Assembly (NCBI GenBank): GCA_046160725.1
Contig: JBJXHB010000465.1
Location: forward strand, 1 to 40,775
DNA from: JBJXHB01 sp046160725
GTDB taxonomy: Bacteria; Pseudomonadota; Gammaproteobacteria; Burkholderiales; Burkholderiaceae_C
Length of the DNA: 40,775 bases
Direction of reading: 5' to 3'
Shown here: in pieces, positions 34,968 to 40,775 of the stretch
Position numbering within the stretch: the first letter of the stretch is position 1
How the letters are laid out: every line of letters begins with the position of its first letter
Notes under the pieces: generated by a model
What the model was told of the DNA's origin: nothing
What the model saw: the letters and a program-made list of their open reading frames with translations, nothing else
Database searches by the model: none
Translations under genes and position numbers: made by a program

Positions 34968-35791
34968 CGGCCAACCGGCCACCGGATCGGGTGGCTGCAC
35001 GTTACAACCGCGGTCGCATCCGCATGGCGGAGCAGTGGTTGGACGAACCGCTGCAAAGGCCGTCCGCATGTGATGTCCTGATGCTTTTCCAGTACAGCAG
35101 CTCGCCGGCGGGCGCCTTCGCTACGCCGTTCTCGACTTTGACGCTGGACTTGGCCCGCACCGAGGATGAACTGCTGCAAGGGCTGAACCGCGATACCAAG
35201 TACAAGGTGCGGCGAGCCGAAGGCAAGGACCAGGTGGTCTGCCTGATGGAGCCGAACTCCGACGAGGCGCTGTGTCGCCGGTTCCAGGCCTTCTACGACG
35301 AGTTCGCGACCGGCAAGGGTGTCAGCCGCATTGGGGCGGAAGAACTGCTCGCGCGGGGGCGCGCCGGCACGATCCGGTTCAGCCGTGCCGACTGGGGCGG
35401 GCAGACGGTGGTGTGGCACGTCCATGCCTTGACAACGGAACGGGCCACGCTGCTGTACTCGGCGTCGCATTTCCGGCAACTCGATGACAACGAGACGCGT
35501 GCGACCATCGGCCGAGCCAACCGCCTGCTGCACTGGAAGGACATCCTGGCGTTCAAGGCCGCTGGCCTCAAGGTCTACGACTTCGGCGGCTGGTACGCTG
35601 GACAGGACGACGAGGCGCTGCTGCGCATCAACCAGTTCAAGGAGGGCTTCGGTGGGGTCAGGGTCGACCAGGTCAACGCCGCAATGGCGCTGACCTGGCG
35701 CGGCTGGCTGTACCTGCGCCTGCGCAGCCTTCTGTCGCCGCAGCAGCGCAAGGCCCTTCAGCTGAAGTTGCAGTCCTGGCGGTCCCGCTGA
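34964..35791 (+). CDS. FemAB/GNAT-like acyltransferase-fold protein
   Basis: 275 residues, ATGA overlap with the preceding gene. The pattern LLQGLNRDTKYKVRRAEGKD is the FemAB-like N-terminal sub-domain, and AFYDEFATGKGVSR, ATLLYSASHFRQ and KVYDFGGWYAGQDDEALLRI (ending in NQFKEGFGG) are the second GNAT-like unit. Close relatives are annotated as peptidoglycan-bridge-like or hypothetical acyltransferases in EPS loci. A role in N- or O-acylation of a sugar, for instance the amino group made by the DegT enzyme, is plausible but inferred. No membrane segment is seen. Confidence 0.75.
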   Translation: MTANRPPDRVAARYNRGRIRMAEQWLDEPLQRPSACDVLMLFQYSSSPAGAFATPFSTLTLDLARTEDELLQGLNRDTKYKVRRAEGKDQVVCLMEPNSDEALCRRFQAFYDEFATGKGVSRIGAEELLARGRAGTIRFSRADWGGQTVVWHVHALTTERATLLYSASHFRQLDDNETRATIGRANRLLHWKDILAFKAAGLKVYDFGGWYAGQDDEALLRINQFKEGFGGVRVDQVNAAMALTWRGWLYLRLRSLLSPQQRKALQLKLQSWRSR

Positions 35792-35831
35792 GGCTGCAAG
35801 CCCCGAAGCGATCCACAACCCGAGATGACCC

Positions 35832-36584
35832 ATGCGTGAGACCCTCAAGCGGATGCTGCTGCCGCTGCGCCGGATGGCCGGCCGCTTTGCATTGAACGAG
35901 AACAACTACACCGGCACCAACGGTTGTGTCCACACCGGTGCATCGTTCATCGCCTTCAACCAGATCGAAGGCGACTACCTCGAGTTCGGCGTGTTCCGTG
36001 GCGCCTCGTTTGCGGACGCCTATGCGGCCATCGAGCGCAACCGCCGCGTGGTGGCCTCGTCCATGCCCCGGACCCCGGCATCGGCCGGCTGGTTCGACCA
36101 TCCACCGCGCTTCGTGGCTTTCGACTCCTTTGCCGGGTTGCCGGACGGCGAGGCGGCTCGCCAGGCGGACTACCACCCGGGCGCCTATGCCTGTTCGGAG
36201 CCCCAGTTCCGGGCCAACATCGCGGCTGACGGTGTCGACCTCTCCCGTGTCATCACGGTGGCAGGGATGTACGACCAGAGCCTGACGGCGGAGGTCAAGG
36301 CACGCTACGGGCTGCGCCAGGCGGCCATGGTGATGATCGACTGCGACCTGTACGAGTCGACGGTGCCGGTTCTGGACTTCATCACCGACCTTGTCGGCCA
36401 GGGCACGGTGATCATCTTTCACGACTGGTTCCGATTCAAGGGCAGCCCGCTCCACGGCGAGCAGCGGGCCTGCGCCGAGTGGCTGGCGCGCAACCCGCAA
36501 CTGGAATTGATCGAGTACTGGCGCGAGGGCCCGCAGGCCATGGCCTTCCTGGTCAACCTGAAGCCGGCCGTCGCCAACGCCTGA
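35832..36584 (+). CDS. TylF/MycF-family O-methyltransferase
   Basis: 250 residues; 40 bp after the preceding gene. Family signatures are DYLEFGVFRGASFADAY (49-65), FVAFDSFAGLPDGE (94-107), VMIDCDLYESTVPVLDF (167-183, metal-binding aspartates) and IIFHDWFRFKG (194-204). Members methylate sugar hydroxyls using SAM and Mg2+, as in macrocin and mycinamicin synthesis. Bacterial homologues in EPS loci presumably methylate a nucleotide sugar or the growing glycan. Substrate not assignable. Four bases separate its stop from the next start. Confidence 0.9.
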   Translation: MRETLKRMLLPLRRMAGRFALNENNYTGTNGCVHTGASFIAFNQIEGDYLEFGVFRGASFADAYAAIERNRRVVASSMPRTPASAGWFDHPPRFVAFDSFAGLPDGEAARQADYHPGAYACSEPQFRANIAADGVDLSRVITVAGMYDQSLTAEVKARYGLRQAAMVMIDCDLYESTVPVLDFITDLVGQGTVIIFHDWFRFKGSPLHGEQRACAEWLARNPQLELIEYWREGPQAMAFLVNLKPAVANA

Positions 36585-36587
36585 GCC

Positions 36588-37721
36588 ATGGATACGTCGG
36601 CGGCGCCGGTGCAGCGCGATGTCATTGTCATAGGCGCTGGGCTGGCCGGCAGCGCCACGGCCGTGGTTCTGGCGCGGCGCGGCATGTCCGTAACCGTGGT
36701 CGACCCGTATCCGACGTTTCCGCCGCTTTTCCGCGCCGAAAAGATAGAGCCGGACCAGGCCGCGCTGCTGCGCAAGCTGCAGTTGTTCGACGCGGTGCAG
36801 CCGTCGACACGTCTGATCCGGGAGATCATCCATGGCCGGGGCGGCCGCATCCTGTATCGCCGGCCGATCGAGCAGTTCGGCATCTCCTACTGCGACATCG
36901 TCAACCAGGTCCGGGCCTGCTTTCCCGCCGGCGTGGACCTGCGCCACGGTCGGGTCGAAGCCATCGTGCCCGATGCGGTCCGCCCAGCCGTGACGCTGGC
37001 CGATGGCACCCGCCTGGATGCCCGGCTGGTGGTGATCGCCAACGGCATGGGCGACACCCTGACCGCCGCACTCGGCGCGTCGAGGCGCATGATCCACGAG
37101 GATTTGTCGCTGGCCTTCGGCTTTATGCTGGAGCGGGCGGACGGCAACGCCTTCGACTTTGACGCCGTGACCTACCGGCCGGTCTCGACAGCCGACAGGG
37201 TCGGCTACATCACCTTGTTCCGCATGGGCCAGCACATGCGTGGCAATCTGTTTGCCTACTGGCCGGCGCGCGACGCCGCCACGCGCGACGTGGTGCGTGA
37301 TCCAGGCGCCGCGCTGTTGCGCCTGCTGCCTGGGCTGGACCGGGTGATCAGCCCGTTCAAGGTGGTCGGCAAGGTAGAGCCCTTCAAGATCGATTTGTAC
37401 CGACTGCAGGATTGCGCCCGGCCGGGCGTGGTGGCCATCGGCGACGCCTACCAGAGCGTCTGCCCGACCACCGGAACCGGCCTGAGCAAGGTGCTGACCG
37501 ATGTGGACGTGCTGTGCAACGCCTTCGTGCCGGACTGGATGGCTTCGGGCGCCATTGATGCCGCCGCGACAGCGCGGTTCTATGCGCATGCCGACAAGAC
37601 GGCCAAGGACGAGTACTCGCTGCGCCATGCCCTGCTCGGCCGATCGGTGTCAGTCGACAAGTCCCTCAAGTGGCGCCTCAGGCGCATGATCCGCTCGCTG
37701 CGGTTTGCGCACGGCTGGTAG
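36588..37721 (+). CDS. FAD-dependent oxidoreductase
   Basis: 377 residues. N-terminal FAD Rossmann motif VIVIGAGLAGSATAVVLARR (12-31), with VVDPYPTFPPLFRAEKIEPD, and the second FAD motif VVAIGDAYQSVCPTTGTGLS (about 281-300) of the p-hydroxybenzoate hydroxylase/geranylgeranyl reductase superfamily. The C-terminal end is strongly basic (KSLKWRLRRMIRSLRFAHGW), perhaps for membrane association. Such enzymes are not part of the standard EPS set. It could oxidise a sugar or reduce an isoprenoid carrier, but the sequence does not show which. Last gene of its run. Confidence 0.85.
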   Translation: MDTSAAPVQRDVIVIGAGLAGSATAVVLARRGMSVTVVDPYPTFPPLFRAEKIEPDQAALLRKLQLFDAVQPSTRLIREIIHGRGGRILYRRPIEQFGISYCDIVNQVRACFPAGVDLRHGRVEAIVPDAVRPAVTLADGTRLDARLVVIANGMGDTLTAALGASRRMIHEDLSLAFGFMLERADGNAFDFDAVTYRPVSTADRVGYITLFRMGQHMRGNLFAYWPARDAATRDVVRDPGAALLRLLPGLDRVISPFKVVGKVEPFKIDLYRLQDCARPGVVAIGDAYQSVCPTTGTGLSKVLTDVDVLCNAFVPDWMASGAIDAAATARFYAHADKTAKDEYSLRHALLGRSVSVDKSLKWRLRRMIRSLRFAHGW

Positions 37722-37861
37722 TGCGCGCTGTGCATCCGCACGGCAGGCCCTCGGCGGCATCCGTGAAACATGACATGCCATGGCCGCTGTGAAGCCATGG
37801 CCGGCTCCAGTCGGGCGCGGCCCACGGCGACAATCCTCTTTGGCTTGAAGAGCGACATCAC
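37722..37861 (+). promoter_or_regulatory. Gap upstream of the epimerase with a repeated palindromic element
   Basis: 140 bp. GCCATGGCCG occurs at 37777-37786 and again at 37794-37803, 17 bp apart (about one and a half helical turns); its core GCCATGGC is itself palindromic. No clear -35/-10 pair was found, nor a terminator: the GTGCG/CGCAC pair at 37721-37741 has an 11-base loop and no T-run. A promoter for the last three genes is possible here. Confidence 0.4.
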
Positions 37862-38869
37862 ATGAAGATCCTGGTGACAGGTGCGGCCGGTTTCATCGGT
37901 ATGCACCTGTGTGAGCGCCTGCTGGCACGTGGCGACACGGTGCACGGTGTGGACAACCTCAACCCGTACTACGACCCGCAGCTGAAGCGGGACCGTCTGG
38001 CACGCCTGGAAGGGCGGCCGGGCTTCGGCTTCCTGCTCGGCGACATTGCCGACCGGGCGGCGATGGAGGCGCTGTTCGCCGGCCAACGCTTCGACGCCGT
38101 CGTCAACCTGGCGGCCCAGGCCGGCGTGCGCTATTCGCTGCAGAACCCGCAGGCCTACATCGAGGCCAACATCAGCGGCTTCATGAACGTCCTGGAGGGC
38201 TGTCGCCACCATGGCGTCCAGCACCTGGTCTATGCCAGCAGTTCCAGCGTCTACGGCGGCAACGAGACGATGCCTTTCTCGGAGCGCCAGGGCGTGGACC
38301 ATCCGGTCAGCCTCTATGCCGCTACCAAGAAGGCCAACGAGCTGATGGCCCACACCTACAGCCATCTGTATGGCCTGCCGACCACCGGCCTGCGCTTCTT
38401 CACGGTCTACGGCCCCTGGGGCCGCCCCGACATGGCCTTGTTCCTGTTCACCCGCGCCATCCTGGAAGGCCGTCCGATCGACGTCTTCAACGAGGGTCGC
38501 ATGCAGCGTGACTTCACATATGTCGACGACATCGTCGAGGGTGTGGTCAGGGTGATCGACCGCATCCCGGCGCCCGACGTGACCTTCGACCGCACGACGA
38601 TGGAACCGGGTTCCTCGTGGGCGCCGTTCCGCGTGTTCAACATTGGCAACCAAGGGCCGGTCCAGCTGATGGACTTCATCGGCGCCATTGAGCAGGCGCT
38701 GGGTCGCAACGCCACCATGAACCTGATGCCGCTGCAGCCGGGCGACGTGCCGGCGACCTATGCCGATGTCGGCGCGCTGACCGAATGGACCGGATTCAAG
38801 CCCGGCACGGCGATTGCCAATGGCGTCGCCCGGTTCGTTGACTGGTACCGCGGCTACTACCGCACCTGA
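37862..38869 (+). CDS. NAD-dependent epimerase, UDP-glucuronate 4-epimerase type
   Basis: 335 residues, the usual length. SDR motifs: MKILVTGAAGFIGMHLCERL, NLAAQAGVRYSLQNPQAYIE, SSSSVYGGNE, catalytic YAATKKANE (Tyr152, Lys156) and LRFFTVYGPWGRPDMALFLF. The AAQAGVRYS and GPWGRPDMA elements are characteristic of UDP-glucuronate 4-epimerases (LpsL/Cap1J/UGlcAE), which make UDP-galacturonate. That fits a uronate-containing EPS and the two heparinase-type lyases. UDP-glucose dehydrogenase, which would supply its substrate, is not in the window. wecB follows 15 bp later. Confidence 0.93.
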   Translation: MKILVTGAAGFIGMHLCERLLARGDTVHGVDNLNPYYDPQLKRDRLARLEGRPGFGFLLGDIADRAAMEALFAGQRFDAVVNLAAQAGVRYSLQNPQAYIEANISGFMNVLEGCRHHGVQHLVYASSSSVYGGNETMPFSERQGVDHPVSLYAATKKANELMAHTYSHLYGLPTTGLRFFTVYGPWGRPDMALFLFTRAILEGRPIDVFNEGRMQRDFTYVDDIVEGVVRVIDRIPAPDVTFDRTTMEPGSSWAPFRVFNIGNQGPVQLMDFIGAIEQALGRNATMNLMPLQPGDVPATYADVGALTEWTGFKPGTAIANGVARFVDWYRGYYRT

Positions 38870-38884
38870 CGGGACGCCTGTGCC

Positions 38885-39988
38885 ATGACCCGACCCCTGA
38901 TCCACCTGATCGCCGGTGCGCGCCCGAACTTCATGAAGATCGCGCCCATCGTCCGTGCGCTGCGGGCCGACGGCCGCCTGGACTGGCGCCTGGTGCACAC
39001 CGGCCAGCACTACGACCGGGACATGAACGACGTGTTCTTCGAGGAACTGGGTATTCCGGCGCCGGACGTCCGGCTTGGCGCGGGCGGTGGCAGCCATGCG
39101 CAGCAGACAGCCAAGATCATGACCGCCTACGAGGAGCTGCTGGCGCAGGGCAAGCCGGCCGCCTGCGTCGTCGTGGGTGATGTCAATTCGACCCTGGCCT
39201 GCGCCATCGTGGCCAAGAAGGCCTGCGTGCCGGTAGCCCATGTCGAGGCTGGCCTGCGCAGCGGCGACATGACCATGCCGGAGGAGATCAACCGCATGGT
39301 CACGGATGCCATCAGCGACTGGTACTTCGTCACCGAGCCCAGCGGCATGATCAACCTGCGGCGCGAGGGCCGTGAGACCGGCGTGCACGAGGTTGGGCAC
39401 GTGATGGTGGACAACCTGCTGTTCCAGGCCGACAAGCTTCGCGGCATGGACACTTCGACGCTGGAGTCGGATGCCTTCCGTCGGGCCCATGCGCGCTACG
39501 GCGTGGTCACGCTGCACCGGCCGTCGAACGTCGACACCGAGGCCGCGCTGCAGCGTGTCGGCATCGCTGTACACGAGATGGCGCAGGCCCTGCCGCTGGC
39601 TTTTCCGGTGCATCCGCGCACGCGCGGGAACCTGGAGCGGTTTGGCATCGACCTCGGCCCGAACGTGACGTTGATGAACCCGCAGCCCTACATGTCGTTC
39701 CTGCACCTGTGGAAGGACGCTGCCCTGGTGTTGACCGACAGCGGCGGACTCCAGGAGGAGACCACCGCCCTGGGAGTGCCCTGCGTGACGATGCGCGAGA
39801 GCACCGAACGCCCGGTCACCGTGGACGAGGGCACCAACATGCTGGCCGGCACCGACCCGGCGCGCATCGTGGCGCTGGCGCGCGAGGTGCTGGCCGGTCG
39901 CGGGAAAGTCGGGCGGCGCCCAGCGCTCTGGGACGGCCATGCCGCCGAGCGCATCGTGGCCGTGCTGGCCCAGGAGCTGTCAGCGTGA
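38885..39988 (+). CDS. wecB: UDP-N-acetylglucosamine 2-epimerase (non-hydrolysing)
   Basis: 367 residues. Signatures: LIAGARPNFMKIAPIVRALR, TGQHYDRDMNDVFFEELGI, VVVGDVNSTLACAI, HVEAGLRSGDMTMPEEINRM, TLHRPSNVD, LTDSGGLQEETTALGVP and MRESTERPVTVDEGTN. It interconverts UDP-GlcNAc and UDP-ManNAc. A WecC-like dehydrogenase is absent, so the sugar used may be ManNAc itself; the following WecG/TagA-type transferase fits that. GTGA overlap with the next gene. Confidence 0.96.
   Translation: MTRPLIHLIAGARPNFMKIAPIVRALRADGRLDWRLVHTGQHYDRDMNDVFFEELGIPAPDVRLGAGGGSHAQQTAKIMTAYEELLAQGKPAACVVVGDVNSTLACAIVAKKACVPVAHVEAGLRSGDMTMPEEINRMVTDAISDWYFVTEPSGMINLRREGRETGVHEVGHVMVDNLLFQADKLRGMDTSTLESDAFRRAHARYGVVTLHRPSNVDTEAALQRVGIAVHEMAQALPLAFPVHPRTRGNLERFGIDLGPNVTLMNPQPYMSFLHLWKDAALVLTDSGGLQEETTALGVPCVTMRESTERPVTVDEGTNMLAGTDPARIVALAREVLAGRGKVGRRPALWDGHAAERIVAVLAQELSA
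39972..39976 (+). promoter_or_regulatory. Ribosome-binding site deciding the GTG start of the last gene
   Basis: AGGAG, eight bases before GTG 39985 and inside the wecB coding end. It favours the GTG, which overlaps the wecB stop, over the in-frame ATG at 39994. Confidence 0.6.
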
Positions 39989-40761
39989 CCGCGATGCCGT
40001 CGACACCGCAGGCGGCCGATACACCGCCTCAGCGCATCGAGATGATGGGCTGCGTTGTCGACAACCTGTCGATGGAAGAGACGCTGCTGCGCGTGGAGGG
40101 CTTCATCCGATCCGGCCGCCCGCACCAGCATGTGGTGGTCAACGTCGACAAGCTGGTCAAGGCCCGGCATGACCCGGAGCTGCGCCGCATCATCAACGAC
40201 TGCGCGCTGATCAACGTCGACGGCATGCCGGTGGTCTGGGCCTCTCGCCTGCTGGGTACGCCGCTGAAGGAGCGCGTGGCAGGCGTGGACCTTTTCGACG
40301 CGCTGATGCAGCGCGCCGCCCAGCGTGGCTGGCGGGTCTACCTGCTGGGTGCGCGCGAGGAGGTGGTCGGTGCGGTGCGCCAGATCTACCAGCAGCGCTA
40401 CGCATCGCTCACGTTTGCGGGCCACCGCAACGGCTACTGGAAGCCCGAGGAGGAGGAGTCGGTGGTCCAGGCGATCGCCGACACCCGGCCTGACCTGCTG
40501 TTCGTGGCCATCAGCAGCCCGAAGAAGGAGCAGTTCCTCGGCCGTTGGCAGGCGCACATGAAGGTCCCGTTCGCCATGGGCGTGGGCGGCACCTTCGATG
40601 TGGCCGCCGGCAAGGTCAGACGGGCGCCTGTGTGGATGCAGCGCAGTGGCCTGGAGTGGTTCTACCGGTTCCTGCTGGAGCCCCGGCGCATGTTCCGCCG
40701 CTATTTCATCGAGGACATGGCCTTCATTGGCATGGTGGCGCGCGCCTGGTGGCGCCGCTGA
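39985..40761 (+). CDS. WecG/TagA/CpsF-family glycosyltransferase
   Basis: 258 residues from GTG 39985. GT26 signatures: VVVNVDKLVKARHDPELRRI, INVDGMPVVWASRLLGTPLK, ERVAGVDLFDALMQRAAQRG, VYLLGAREEVVGAVRQIY, VAISSPKKEQFLG and GVGGTFDVAAGKVRRAPVWM, with a C-terminal WFYRFLLEPRRMFRRYF. Family members add ManNAc or ManNAcA to lipid-linked GlcNAc, typically the second committed step. Direct coupling to wecB supports UDP-ManNAc as donor, though this is inferred. Fourteen bases remain after the stop. Confidence 0.94.
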   Translation: MTAMPSTPQAADTPPQRIEMMGCVVDNLSMEETLLRVEGFIRSGRPHQHVVVNVDKLVKARHDPELRRIINDCALINVDGMPVVWASRLLGTPLKERVAGVDLFDALMQRAAQRGWRVYLLGAREEVVGAVRQIYQQRYASLTFAGHRNGYWKPEEEESVVQAIADTRPDLLFVAISSPKKEQFLGRWQAHMKVPFAMGVGGTFDVAAGKVRRAPVWMQRSGLEWFYRFLLEPRRMFRRYFIEDMAFIGMVARAWWRR

Positions 40762-40775
40762 CGCAACAGCCCGCG

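Noticed and set aside
35673..37628. Long minus-strand frame of about 650 codons opposite the methyltransferase and FAD genes
   Set aside because: Composition is His/Arg/Gln-rich as expected for an antisense shadow, and both plus-strand genes have strong family motifs.
37721..37741. Possible terminator hairpin after the FAD gene
   Set aside because: Only five-base arms with an 11-base loop, and no T-run follows.
37580..39940. Minus-strand frame of about 786 codons opposite the epimerase and wecB
   Set aside because: Shadow of two well-recognised plus-strand genes; no domain is visible in it.

Overview
The window is GC-rich, densely coding DNA, and almost all of it is one exopolysaccharide (EPS) locus. 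The EpsD-EpsE-EpsF-EpsG-exosortase B-EpsI module at 3910-9808 belongs to families known mainly from Betaproteobacteria. With the high GC and codon use this suggests a member of the Burkholderiales (Rubrivivax/Leptothrix/Roseateles-like). That placement is inference; no rRNA, tRNA, CRISPR array, IS element or phage gene was seen.

Layout. (1) 3-3629: the 3' part of a large RTX calcium-binding protein with a type I secretion C-terminus, carrying a 978-bp in-frame duplication. (2) 3910-20837: a long rightward operon with tiny gaps or 4-bp overlaps: epsD, epsE, epsF, epsG, xrtB, epsI, a Wzy-like polymerase, a glycosyltransferase (GT), a DegT-type sugar aminotransferase, a Wzx-like flippase, a second GT and two heparinase II/III-type lyases. 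(3) 20839-24483: three leftward genes, two GTs and a ParB-like/methyltransferase-like composite protein. (4) 24688-29694: rightward rfbB, rfbA, WbqC-like protein, SAM methyltransferase, NrdI-like flavodoxin-fold protein and a leucine-rich-repeat protein. (5) 29722-33130: two leftward paralogous beta-helix lipoproteins, one with a long Pro/Ala/Ser linker. (6) 33447-37721: rightward GINT1-like predicted glycosyltransferase, FemAB/GNAT-like acyltransferase, TylF-like methyltransferase and FAD oxidoreductase. (7) 37862-40761: nucleotide-sugar 4-epimerase, wecB and a WecG/TagA-type GT.

How the parts fit together. RfbA and RfbB make dTDP-4-keto-6-deoxyglucose. Since rfbC and rfbD are not here, the likely sink is a dTDP-amino sugar made by the DegT enzyme, possibly then acylated or methylated. 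The UDP-glucuronate-type epimerase and WecB add predicted UDP-GalA and UDP-ManNAc. GTs build the repeat unit, Wzx flips it, Wzy polymerises it, EpsF/EpsG set chain length and EpsE exports it with EpsD as envelope chaperone. The two lyases and the two beta-helix lipoproteins may trim or modify a uronate-containing polymer. No priming sugar-phosphate transferase and no PEP-CTERM exosortase substrate lies in the window.

The least conventional parts are the ParB-like/methyltransferase-like protein (20839-22098), the overlapping flavodoxin-like and LRR genes (28230-29694), and the two beta-helix lipoproteins with the hexapeptide minisatellite. I do not see a clearly new defence or mobile system. 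The case for novelty rests on these accessory genes inside an otherwise recognisable exosortase-B EPS locus.
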